Positions 33,349 through 41,380 of a stretch of 44,403 bases of DNA are shown here, in pieces; within the stretch, counting starts at the first letter, position 1; each line of letters begins with the position of its first letter. The stretch comes from Treponema sp. Its GTDB lineage: Bacteria; Spirochaetota; Spirochaetia; Treponematales; Treponemataceae. Below the pieces are notes generated by a model, which ran no database searches, was not told the origin of the DNA, and was given only the letters and a program-made list of their open reading frames with translations. The DNA lies in the NCBI GenBank assembly GCA_024691105.1, contig JAILNY010000158.1, positions 1 to 44,403 on the forward strand, given 5' to 3'. The position numbers and the translations under genes are program-made.

Positions 33349-35037
33349 TTAATAAGTGATGATTACGTCCTTGATTGTAATTCCATTTTCAAGTGCGCGG
33401 TTTGTATTCTGAATACCAAAAGAAGCAATGTCGCTCCAGGTAAATTTTCCCTGTCCCTGAATATACATCTTTTTTACTTCATCGTAAGTGCCGCTGTCGA
33501 TAAAGTCTGCAAGCGGAATTGAGATTTTATGCCACTGTCCGTTTGCAGGAAGCATCTGCGCAATTACGTATGCTGTTGCGCGCCACTTGCGGTCTGCAAT
33601 ACCTGAGTTTTCAAACCAGAGCTGGAACTTAACATTAGGGTCTGTTGTTTTTGCGTAGAATTCAACGCAGGCATTCTTTGCATAAAGACTTGTAAAATCG
33701 CAGGTATTTGAGAATGTAAATTTTATAAAATCATATTTTCCAAAATATGGAAAATGAATAGCGCGTTCTCCGTTTTTGCCGTCGCGCTTGAAAAGATTTG
33801 GATTAGGCTTTTCCGGATCAAATGACAAAGAAGCCTTTACCTTTTGTGCAAACTTGCTCTGGTAAAGTGAATATACTCCTGAGCGTCTGCCGTCTTCTTC
33901 CCAAGTGAAGATGCGGTAGTTTGGAACATCAAGCCCAAGTGCGTGGACTATAGAAACATCCAGGTCTTTTGGGAATATATTGGAAGTTCCAAGTTTAAAA
34001 ATTCCAAAGTCGCCTGTGTATGACCAGTGAATGCGTGTGATTTTACGTTCATCCAGAATCGAAGTCATTGTTTTATACCAGTTGATTCTGTCTTTTGTAT
34101 GTGCGTATTTAATTCCAGCACCAAATTCACCACACAAAAGCGGAGCGCGGCGTCCGTTTGCAAAAGCGACTGCCTTATCAAGCGGAATAGAAAGTGTCAT
34201 TTTTTCTGAGTCGCGGCGGTAAGTGCTGTAAAGTCGTTTTTCCAGGTTGTTTGAATTTGCCGAAGGAATCGGCATCTTTTTTTCGTCATATGGGAACGGA
34301 ATGTGAGAAAGGTTTGGAGCGTTTCCCCATTGAACTCCCTGATATGTAAAAATATACGGGTCATAATCGTGGAATGAATAGATAAGACCAAAGTCTTCGT
34401 AATAAGGCAGGGCAAGAAGTCCCTTTACAGAATTGTGATCTGCGCCTCCAACGATAATCGAGTGATTTGTATCTGACTGGCGGATGACTTTGATAACACG
34501 GCCCTGAATCTCGCCCCAGGTGGCAAGGTCAATGCCAAATGGTTCATTCATAATTTCGTAGATAACGTATTTGCTCATTGTTCTGTATCGGAGCGCTACC
34601 TGTGCCCAGATTCTTGAAAGGAATCTTTCTATGTCTGGTGTTGTCGGTGTTTTGCCGTCATTGTGACAGTCAAGGATTACATAGAGCTTGATTTCCTGTG
34701 ACCACTCAACGATATTATCCAGTACTTCAAACAAAAGCGGGTCGAGTGTGTAATTTACGTTTTCTGTTGTCCATTCGTTAAAGTGTATAGGAATGCGGAC
34801 AACATCAGCTCCCATGTTTTTGATGTTGACAAGATCCTGCTTACCAAAATGGGTAATGCCGGAACGGCAGCTTTCGTAAGGTTCAAGCCAGGTATTGATG
34901 TTTATGCCTTTCGAAAATGGAAGAGGGTTATTTAGCTGCGGTGAAATGTCTGTATTGAAAAGACTTTGTCCAAAAGCTGATAAGTTTGCAGTTAATAATA
35001 GTCCTGCAAGGATAAAAAATTTAGTCGTTGTTCTCAT
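33349..35037 (-). CDS. Secreted GH5 family endoglucanase/cellulase-like enzyme
   Basis: 562 residues with a signal peptide (about 1-23, ending NLSAFG). The GH5 barrel spans about 40-345: GININTWLEPY at the start, VVRIPIHFNEW, the acid/base EIMNEP (E165) and the nucleophile LLCGEFGAG (E304), with WSYTGDFG after it. Residues about 410-562 look like an additional beta-jelly-roll carbohydrate-binding or CBM11-like domain (FSNTCDFTSLYAKNACVEFY, then GQWHKISIPLADF). It would cleave beta-glucan or beta-mannan outside the cytoplasm; the substrate is not fixed. With the GH2 gene it supports plant-fibre use. The promoter is leaderless. Confidence 0.9.
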   Translation of the reverse strand: MRTTTKFFILAGLLLTANLSAFGQSLFNTDISPQLNNPLPFSKGININTWLEPYESCRSGITHFGKQDLVNIKNMGADVVRIPIHFNEWTTENVNYTLDPLLFEVLDNIVEWSQEIKLYVILDCHNDGKTPTTPDIERFLSRIWAQVALRYRTMSKYVIYEIMNEPFGIDLATWGEIQGRVIKVIRQSDTNHSIIVGGADHNSVKGLLALPYYEDFGLIYSFHDYDPYIFTYQGVQWGNAPNLSHIPFPYDEKKMPIPSANSNNLEKRLYSTYRRDSEKMTLSIPLDKAVAFANGRRAPLLCGEFGAGIKYAHTKDRINWYKTMTSILDERKITRIHWSYTGDFGIFKLGTSNIFPKDLDVSIVHALGLDVPNYRIFTWEEDGRRSGVYSLYQSKFAQKVKASLSFDPEKPNPNLFKRDGKNGERAIHFPYFGKYDFIKFTFSNTCDFTSLYAKNACVEFYAKTTDPNVKFQLWFENSGIADRKWRATAYVIAQMLPANGQWHKISIPLADFIDSGTYDEVKKMYIQGQGKFTWSDIASFGIQNTNRALENGITIKDVIITY

Positions 35038-35043
35038 ATACTT

Positions 35044-35072
35044 ATTGTATAAAAAAACAACGACTTTTGCAA
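35044..35072 (-). promoter_or_regulatory. Leaderless promoter of the GH5 gene
   Basis: Minus strand: TTGCAA (35072-35067), a 17-nt spacer, TACAAT (35049-35044), then exactly 6 nt to the ATG whose A is at 35037. No SD. Confidence 0.6.
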
Positions 35073-35102
35073 AGAGCGCGGCACAATTTTGTGTGCAGAG
35101 AA

Positions 35103-36440
35103 TTAGAGTTTTCCGCTTTCAGCAGCGCCAGGAAGTCCTATGTCTTTTCTATAGAACATTCCGTTAAAGCGGATACACTTCATAAGCTGGTATGCATTGT
35201 TCCATGCCTGGTCAAAAGTCTCAGCTGTGGCACAGGCTGCAAGAACACGACCGCCGCTTGTAATAAGCGGATGATTGCCGCTGGCAGAATTTGAGGTTCT
35301 GCGGTCTTCTATTGCACCTGCAATAAAGATCTTTGTTCCTACCATGTTTTTTGCTTCTGGCGCAATCGAAATAACGATTCCCTTTTTATATGCGTTAGGA
35401 TATCCGCCGGAAACTGCAACTGGAGCTACGGCATAGCCTTTTTTCCAGTTAAAATTAAAGTCTTTAAGTGTACCGTCAATGATTGCCTTACACATATCTG
35501 CAAAATCAAAGTCCATCATTGGAAGAACAACCTGAGTCTCAGGGTCGCCGAGGCGAACATTGTATTCCAAAAGCTTTGGACCGTCTTTTGTAAGCATTAC
35601 GCCAAAGAAGATGAATCCGCGGTAGTCATATTTTTCTGCTTCAAGACCTTTGAGGGTTGGCTCAAGAATGTCTTTTTTGAACTGTTCCATAATCTCTGGT
35701 GTTACATCATCAAGTGGAGTTACAGCACCCATTCCGCCGGTATTAGGGCCCTGGGCACCATCGCAAAGGCGTTTATGATCGCGGGCTGGAAGGAAAGGAA
35801 TAATTGTAGATTTTCCCGCTTTTGTAAATTCTTCTGTAACAGAAACTGCTGCAAGAACAGAAATCTCAACGCCTTCAAGATAATCTTCTATAACAAGTTT
35901 TTTACCTGCTTCTCCAACGCGGCCAGAAGTCATAATGTCTTTGATTGCTTCGTGGGCACCCTGAATTGTTGCGGCAACAACAACGCCTTTGCCGGCTGCA
36001 AGTCCGTCGGCCTTGATTACAATCGGTGCACCATGCTGGTCTACATAATCGTGTGCAGCTTTTTCATCTGTAAAGGTTTTGCTTGCCGGGCAGGCAACGC
36101 CATATTTTTGCATGAACTCTTTTGCAAGGTCTTTGCTTGCTTCGAGCTGAGCGCCGGCTTTTTTTGGACCTACGCAGGGAATGCCTGCTTCCCAGAACTG
36201 ATCTGCAATTCCGGCTGCGAGCGGATCTTCAGGACCGATTACGGCAAATGTACAGCCTTCCTGCTTTGCAATTTCGGCAGGGGTTTTATCTCCTGGAACA
36301 ATATTACGGCATTTGTTTTCGTTGGCAGTGCCGCCGTTTCCAGGAACGCAGATTACTTCTTCTACTGATGAACTTTGAGCAAGTTTCCAGGCAATAGTGT
36401 GTTCACGACCACCAGAGCCTACTACAATTACTTTAATCAT
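35103..36440 (-). CDS. purD: Phosphoribosylamine-glycine ligase (GARS)
   Basis: 445 residues, near the E. coli length. It ligates glycine to phosphoribosylamine in purine synthesis, step two. The ATP-grasp motifs IKADGLAAGKGVVVA, EISVLAAVS, the DHKRLCDGAQGPNTGGMGAVTP loop and EYNVRLGDPETQVVLP metal site are all intact, as is the N-terminal VVGSGGREHTIAWKL. The start has no SD; a TTGAAA/TATTAT promoter ends 6 nt before it. The GH5 gene lies downstream, 65 bp after the purD stop, and has its own promoter. Confidence 0.97.
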   Translation of the reverse strand: MIKVIVVGSGGREHTIAWKLAQSSSVEEVICVPGNGGTANENKCRNIVPGDKTPAEIAKQEGCTFAVIGPEDPLAAGIADQFWEAGIPCVGPKKAGAQLEASKDLAKEFMQKYGVACPASKTFTDEKAAHDYVDQHGAPIVIKADGLAAGKGVVVAATIQGAHEAIKDIMTSGRVGEAGKKLVIEDYLEGVEISVLAAVSVTEEFTKAGKSTIIPFLPARDHKRLCDGAQGPNTGGMGAVTPLDDVTPEIMEQFKKDILEPTLKGLEAEKYDYRGFIFFGVMLTKDGPKLLEYNVRLGDPETQVVLPMMDFDFADMCKAIIDGTLKDFNFNWKKGYAVAPVAVSGGYPNAYKKGIVISIAPEAKNMVGTKIFIAGAIEDRRTSNSASGNHPLITSGGRVLAACATAETFDQAWNNAYQLMKCIRFNGMFYRKDIGLPGAAESGKL

Positions 36441-36446
36441 GCGTCT

Positions 36447-36475
36447 ATAATAATGAAAAAAACACGATGTTTCAA
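36447..36475 (-). promoter_or_regulatory. Leaderless promoter of purD
   Basis: Minus strand: TTGAAA (36475-36470), a 17-nt spacer, TATTAT (36452-36447), 6 nt, then the ATG with A at 36440. The adjoining 36479-36540 is GC-rich and contains GCGCGGTT twice. Confidence 0.6.
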
Positions 36476-36545
36476 CATGCGCCGTTTAGAAGCAGCGCGG
36501 TTAAATCATTTTGAGGCGCGGTTTTGAAAAGGTTTTGCGGGATTT

Positions 36546-37313
36546 TTATCTTTGCACGGCGTATACTGCGTTTCGGACAAAGGCGCGCGGTAAAAGGCGC
36601 GAGAATAAGGCGGCACTGCTTGTCATAAAGCCCGGAATTGCAAAAAGGCGTCCTTTCTTCATTTTTTTGTAGCCGAATTTTGCAACGTAATCGGCTTTTG
36701 CAAAGAGAATATGGTTAAAGATGCTTGATTTGTCGGCTTCGGATCTGTCCCAGAATTCTGATTTTGTAGGACCCGGACAAAGGATCGTAACTTTGACGCC
36801 GGTCTTTTTAAGTTCAACAGAAAGCGCTTCTGAAAAAGAGCGTACATAGGCTTTTGTTGCATAATAAACTGACATCATCGGGCCTGGCATAAACGACGCG
36901 ATAGATGCAACGTTTAAAATGCGGCCGCTTTTGCGTTCAATCATCTGGGGCAAAAAGTAATGTGTCATTTCTGTCAGGCAGGCGATATTAAGCTGAATCA
37001 TGCTTGATTGCTTGGCAATGTCACATTCAGCAAAGCTTCCAAAGTCACCAAAGCCGGCATTGTTTACAAGAAAGTCAACGGAAAGCTTTTTCTTAGTCGT
37101 AAAGGCAAAAACTTTTTTTGCAGCGTCTTTTTCTGTTAAGTCCTGGGAAAGTACCTGAACATTTATATTATAAGATTTTTCAAGTTCAGCCTTAAGTTCA
37201 TTTAATTTTTCAATCCGACGGGCAACCAGAATAAGGTCATTGCCATCCTGTGCAAAAAGTTTTGCAAATTCCCAACCTAAGCCGCTTGAAGCTCCTGTAA
37301 TTAATGCTGTCAT
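36546..37313 (-). CDS. Short-chain dehydrogenase/reductase (SDR)
   Basis: 255 residues. The Rossmann motif ITGASSGLGWEFA (TGxxxGxG), the NNAGFGDFG motif, Ser in NVASIASF and the catalytic YATKAYVRSF (YxxxK) are all present. The C-terminal region ends in a hydrophobic, basic tail. It resembles the DltE/YqjQ-like classical SDR group; the substrate is unknown. An AGAGGAAAA Shine-Dalgarno precedes the ATG. It is encoded upstream of purD on the same strand, with a 105-bp GC-rich gap that contains the purD promoter. Confidence 0.88.
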   Translation of the reverse strand: MTALITGASSGLGWEFAKLFAQDGNDLILVARRIEKLNELKAELEKSYNINVQVLSQDLTEKDAAKKVFAFTTKKKLSVDFLVNNAGFGDFGSFAECDIAKQSSMIQLNIACLTEMTHYFLPQMIERKSGRILNVASIASFMPGPMMSVYYATKAYVRSFSEALSVELKKTGVKVTILCPGPTKSEFWDRSEADKSSIFNHILFAKADYVAKFGYKKMKKGRLFAIPGFMTSSAALFSRLLPRAFVRNAVYAVQR

Positions 37314-37408
37314 AGTTTTCCTCTATTTTTTGCAAAATTTATACGAAAAATTCTTAAGATATATTTATTTTACTGTTTTTTTTTCTTTATTATCAAGATA
37401 TAGCGTGC

Positions 37409-37414
37409 TATAAT
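37409..37414 (+). promoter_or_regulatory. Extended -10 of the second chemoreceptor gene
   Basis: TGCTATAAT (37406-37414) is an extended -10 with a poor -35. The predicted start near 37421 gives a leader of about 37 nt carrying the SD GGGGGAG. Confidence 0.45.
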
Positions 37415-37457
37415 ACTAAAATCGGTGATTTTTTTTAAAAAGTCGGGGGAGTTTAAA

Positions 37458-39668
37458 ATGTCTAAATTTTCAAGAATGGTCGCACTGTTTTTTTCTGCTT
37501 CTTTTTTGCTTACATCCTGTGTTCAAATCAATAATCGAAAATCAGAACCAATAACCGTTGAGTGGAAGTATTCACTTGGCGACAATATGAACTGGGCCGA
37601 AAAAGATTACGATGACTCTCATTGGAGTGTTGTTGAAAATGAATCTATAGATCTTGGTAAAGATCACTATGCATGGCTTAGGGCAGAGATTCCTGTTTCG
37701 CTTGATTATTTTCATGATGAGCTTTGGATAGGAATGGAAAAATTTAACGGTGCTGCTGAATTTTATGTAGACAGCGCATTTGTTGGTCAGAGGGGAAGTC
37801 TTCCGCCAAGAGAGGTTGTCCGTATAGAAGAGTATACTGATGTAAACCTTCCACTATATGCTGTAGAAAATGGAAAGATTAAGGTTGCAGTAAGAATTTA
37901 CTGTCCGACAGACAAGTTAATCGGCTTACGTTTTACACTTGATAACGGTGCAGAAGCTTTATTCCAGAATAAAATCCACAATCAGTTTGGAGCAAGATTC
38001 TTTTTAGTTTTAACATTCCTTTGTGCATTTATTATGTTCTACTGCTTTGCTGTTTTCCTTGGAAACCGAGCTGATAAAACTTATCTGTTCTTTTCCATTA
38101 CAATGCTTTTTATTGTATTTTACTTTTTTGATATCGGGTCAGAATTTATTTTTATTCCATATAATTTAAACCGCTCACTTTCGCGCGCTTGTCTGCCGGC
38201 AAGTATTGCGTTTTTGGGCTTGTTCTTAAATAACTTCTTTCAGCGCGGCAAGAGTAAAAGACTTTTGATTGCGGCACTTGTATTTATTGTAATTGATTTT
38301 GCGGCATATCTTGCAGTTTGCGGAAATGAAGTATTAATGGACTTAATGTTCAACATAATGCTTTTGCCGGTTGTTGTTGTAATTGTTTACGGATTTGTTA
38401 CGGCAACGGATGCTTTTAAGCATAAAAAGCCTTATGCGATGAATATTTTTGTTGGTTTTACGTTAGGTTCAATTCTTGCTTTGCATGACGTTGTTTATAT
38501 GCTTATCGGAAAAAATCCGTTTATGTGGACTCAGTCACTTGCAATCTTTGCGCTCGACCTTGCAGTATTCATCACGCTTTCTATGCGTTCTGCAGACGGA
38601 CAGAAACGACTTGCCATTCTGGCTGACAAGACGGAAGCTCAGAGACAAAAGCTTTCTGCTATCTTTGATAACGCACGTTCGATGGCGGTAGAAACAAGCC
38701 AGATTTCTGCTGAGCTGTCGGAATCGGTAAAGGCTGTAATGCAGTCTGCGACAAACTCTCGCGAAAAGGTTGACATCATTAATAATGCAATTCGTGATCA
38801 GGCATCTATTCACACCCAGACTGCTAATACAATCAAAGAGCTTACACAGTCTCTGCATGATATGAATAACGAGTTTGACCGCACTGCAGAAAGTATTCAT
38901 GCAACTGCCGAAGGAACCCGTAATGTAATGGACGGAATTACAAATGTAAGTGAAGGTATTCAGACTGCCGAAAACTTTACACGTTCGTTGAATACGCTTA
39001 CTACAAACGGTTCAAATGATATGAAAAAACTTCTTGCCGTAATTGAATCGATTCAAAGGGCTTCTAAAGAAATCCTTTCTGTAATTACGACAATCAATGA
39101 GTTTGCTGCTCAGACTGACTTGCTTGCTATGAATGCCGCAATCGAAGCGGCTCACACTGGAGAAGCAGGTAAGGGATTCTCTGTAATTGCGCACGAAATT
39201 AAAAACCTTGCTGCAAACAGTTCATCTTATGCATCTAAGATTGGTGAAATTGTTACATCTGTAATTGAAGATATCGAAGCAAGTGCGGCCCTTACTGACA
39301 AGGTAAATCAGACTTTTGTTCAGATCCAGAATGGAGCAGGACAGAGTGTTGAAAAGGTAAGTGCGGCATCAAGCAGTATTCATGAACAGATGCAGACTGG
39401 TACTGCGATTTCGCGCGAGGCAGAGCTTGTTGCAGATTCTGCTGTCCGCATGAAAGAAACAGTAAGCACACAGAGTAATTATTCATCGCAGGTTCTTGAT
39501 AACATGAACCTTTTGACAGAGGCTACCGTAAAAGTAGATAATGCAAGTACGGAAATTTCTTCTGAAACGCATTCGCTTGCCGAGCAGGTTGAAGCATTGC
39601 GAGACATTGCAGAACGTATTCGGGAAACTGCTCAGAGTATGGCAAAACTCATGTCATCAAACGAGTAG
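37458..39668 (+). CDS. Lipoprotein-type chemoreceptor with 7TM (DISM-like) sensor
   Basis: 736 residues from the ATG at 37458. An upstream GTG at 37425 is rejected because GGGGGAG lies 6 nt before 37458 and the resulting N-terminus is a clean signal peptide. That signal ends LLTSC (Cys21), a lipobox. Residues ~30-175 form a beta-sandwich extracellular domain of the 7TMR-DISM or sugar-binding type (WAEKDYDDSHWSVVE). About seven TM helices occupy 180-385. The C-terminal MCP domain keeps the tip FAAQTDLLAMNAAIEAAHTGE and GKGFSVIAHEIKNLA. Lipidation of a 7TM chemoreceptor would tether its sensor domain to the membrane. A terminator follows at 39679-39712. Confidence 0.86.
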   Translation: MSKFSRMVALFFSASFLLTSCVQINNRKSEPITVEWKYSLGDNMNWAEKDYDDSHWSVVENESIDLGKDHYAWLRAEIPVSLDYFHDELWIGMEKFNGAAEFYVDSAFVGQRGSLPPREVVRIEEYTDVNLPLYAVENGKIKVAVRIYCPTDKLIGLRFTLDNGAEALFQNKIHNQFGARFFLVLTFLCAFIMFYCFAVFLGNRADKTYLFFSITMLFIVFYFFDIGSEFIFIPYNLNRSLSRACLPASIAFLGLFLNNFFQRGKSKRLLIAALVFIVIDFAAYLAVCGNEVLMDLMFNIMLLPVVVVIVYGFVTATDAFKHKKPYAMNIFVGFTLGSILALHDVVYMLIGKNPFMWTQSLAIFALDLAVFITLSMRSADGQKRLAILADKTEAQRQKLSAIFDNARSMAVETSQISAELSESVKAVMQSATNSREKVDIINNAIRDQASIHTQTANTIKELTQSLHDMNNEFDRTAESIHATAEGTRNVMDGITNVSEGIQTAENFTRSLNTLTTNGSNDMKKLLAVIESIQRASKEILSVITTINEFAAQTDLLAMNAAIEAAHTGEAGKGFSVIAHEIKNLAANSSSYASKIGEIVTSVIEDIEASAALTDKVNQTFVQIQNGAGQSVEKVSAASSSIHEQMQTGTAISREAELVADSAVRMKETVSTQSNYSSQVLDNMNLLTEATVKVDNASTEISSETHSLAEQVEALRDIAERIRETAQSMAKLMSSNE

Positions 39669-39678
39669 AAAAACTAAG

Positions 39679-39712
39679 CCGCGATGCGAGTTTTCGTATA
39701 GCGCGGTTTTTT
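39679..39712 (+). terminator. Terminator after the second chemoreceptor
   Basis: CCGCG pairs with CGCGG, with an inner six-pair stem (ATGCGA with TCGTAT, one G-T) and a 4-nt loop; six T follow to 39712. Confidence 0.7.
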
Positions 39713-39770
39713 ATAAAGTCTGCCCGGTAAGTTGCGGGGCAGAAAACTGTTGAAAAAACTGGAGTAAAAA

Positions 39771-40490
39771 ATGTTTATTGAATTTAATTATCAGCCGGTA
39801 ATCGAAGATTACAACACAAACGGAACTTTAAAGCTTGAAACAATTTTAAAGATTCTTGAAAACTCTGGCAACGCACATTCGGACAAAGCCGGAGACAATA
39901 TTCTTGACCGTTCGCAGAAAAAACTTGCATGGGTTTTAACTGATTGGAAGATTAAGATAAACGAATATCCAAAGTATGGTGACAAGATTGTTGCAAAGAC
40001 CTGGAGCCAGCCGGTAACTCAGATCTTTAATGTATTCAGAGATTTTGAGCTTTACTGCAATGATAAAATTTGTGCCGTAGGAACTACCCGCTGGGTAGTT
40101 TTGGATCTTGAAACAGGACGTCCGTGTAAGATTGAGCAGTCGCTGATAGATAAATATCAGCCGGAAGAAAAGTCGGTTTTTGGAGATGAGAAGCTTGCAA
40201 AAATTCCTGTGCCAGAAGGCTTTAGCTCAGAAACTGCAATTGCAACCCGCAGAAGCGACATTGATTTTAATGGTCATGTTCATAACCTGACTTATCTTGA
40301 TTATGCGATGGAAGCGCTGCCAGAAGATGTGTATAATGCGCAGAATTTTGGTGAGCTTAGAATTACATACAAGGGTGCGGTAAAGCAGGGCGAAAAGCTT
40401 GTTGCAAAGTATGCTGAATGTGATGGTAGCCAGATTGTCTTTATTTATACAGATGGCGGTGAACTTAAGACTCAGGTCCAGCTTTGTTAA
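39771..40490 (+). CDS. Acyl-ACP thioesterase (FatA/FatB-like)
   Basis: 239 residues with the two hot-dog folds of bacterial acyl-ACP thioesterases. The first half has WVLTDWKIKINEYPKYGDKIVAKTWS, and the second has ATRRSDIDFNGHVHNLTYLDYAMEAL, whose Asn and His match the catalytic positions. It releases fatty acids from acyl carrier protein and so would adjust chain length or supply free fatty acids. GGAG precedes the ATG at close spacing. It is followed by a GC-rich spacer (40491-40545) with a CGCGCG hairpin at 40521-40542. Confidence 0.86.
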   Translation: MFIEFNYQPVIEDYNTNGTLKLETILKILENSGNAHSDKAGDNILDRSQKKLAWVLTDWKIKINEYPKYGDKIVAKTWSQPVTQIFNVFRDFELYCNDKICAVGTTRWVVLDLETGRPCKIEQSLIDKYQPEEKSVFGDEKLAKIPVPEGFSSETAIATRRSDIDFNGHVHNLTYLDYAMEALPEDVYNAQNFGELRITYKGAVKQGEKLVAKYAECDGSQIVFIYTDGGELKTQVQLC

Positions 40491-40547
40491 GTTTCTGCCA
40501 GCGCGGCGGAATGCTAAGGTCGCGCGGTGGTAAAATCGCGCGCTAAC

Positions 40548-40576
40548 TCGACATTTAAATGTTTCTGCGATAGAAT
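40548..40576 (+). promoter_or_regulatory. Leaderless promoter of the YhhN-family gene
   Basis: TCGACA (40548-40553), a 17-nt spacer, TAGAAT (40571-40576), exactly 6 nt, ATG at 40583. No SD is visible. Confidence 0.6.
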
Positions 40577-40582
40577 GAAAGA

Positions 40583-41290
40583 ATGATTAGACCTATTATT
40601 TTAAGCATTGCATCTTTAGTATGCCTTGGCTTTGATCACTATTTTAGAATTACAGGTTTTTCTGTACAGTCACTTGTTTTTAAAGGGTGTGCAAGTTTAT
40701 TTTTTGTAGGGCTTGTATTTTATTCATTCATTAACTGTAAAGATAGAGACGCACAGTTTACAAAGCTTTCTAAGTTTGTAATTCTGGCACTTTGTTTTTC
40801 TTTTGCGGCAGATGTAATGCTTGGATTAAACGAAGTTCACCTTATGGGTGACATTGCTTTTATTATCGGATTTTTGCTTTTTGTTGCAGCTCATATTATG
40901 TACCTGGTTGCATTTTCTGTTTACGGAAAACCTAAGGCAAGTTTTTTTGTTGCAGTTGTAATTATGTCAGGAGCACTTTTGTGTTTTGCAAGACTTACTC
41001 CATGGTTTGATTTTGAAGGCTTGTTCCCTTTAATCTGCGTGTATGCGGTAATTCTTTCTTGTGTAGTAATCCGAAGCCTTTCGTTTACAGAACGTAGTTC
41101 ACTCCATGCAAAGCTTATGGCCGCAGGAATGATTCTGTTTGGAATTTCTGATATGCTTTTGCTTTTCTGGATTTTCCCAAAGACAAGCTTTCCTACAACC
41201 GCGTCGTCGTTGATCTTTATTATAAGCAACACTTGCTATTATGTAGGACAGCTTTTAGCGGCTTATTCAATTTCTAAAAAATATAACTAG
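40583..41290 (+). CDS. YhhN/TMEM86 family integral membrane protein
   Basis: 235 residues, hydrophobic with about seven or eight TM helices. Family-type motifs are FAADVMLG (TM3, conserved D), GDIAFIIGFLLFVAAHIMYLVAF, and GISDMLLL with YYVGQLLAAYSI near the end. Eukaryotic TMEM86 proteins are lysoplasmalogenases, but bacterial YhhN function is largely untested. The gene appears monocistronic, from a leaderless promoter to a bidirectional terminator at 41311-41343. Confidence 0.82.
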   Translation: MIRPIILSIASLVCLGFDHYFRITGFSVQSLVFKGCASLFFVGLVFYSFINCKDRDAQFTKLSKFVILALCFSFAADVMLGLNEVHLMGDIAFIIGFLLFVAAHIMYLVAFSVYGKPKASFFVAVVIMSGALLCFARLTPWFDFEGLFPLICVYAVILSCVVIRSLSFTERSSLHAKLMAAGMILFGISDMLLLFWIFPKTSFPTTASSLIFIISNTCYYVGQLLAAYSISKKYN

Positions 41291-41310
41291 AATGCACCTT
41301 TGATTGTCCA

Positions 41311-41343
41311 AAAAAAAGGCCGGCGTAAAAGCCGGTTTTTTTT
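41311..41343. terminator. Bidirectional terminator between YhhN and PurF-like genes
   Basis: An A-run, a stem of GGCCGGC with GCCGG and flanking G-T and A-T pairs, a short GTAAAA-type loop, then a T-run to 41343. It can serve both converging genes. Confidence 0.75.
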
Positions 41344-41380
41344 GTCGCTTGGCATACTTGAAAAGTGCGCTTGCGGCGTT

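Noticed and set aside
35775..36368. Open frame of 197 codons opposite purD
   Set aside because: It has a cysteine- and phenylalanine-rich, non-protein-like composition, with no SD or domain; it is a shadow of the biased codons of purD.
37425..37457. GTG start giving a longer chemoreceptor
   Set aside because: The SD GGGGGAG is inside this extension and correctly spaced for the ATG at 37458; the extension would also spoil the lipoprotein signal peptide.
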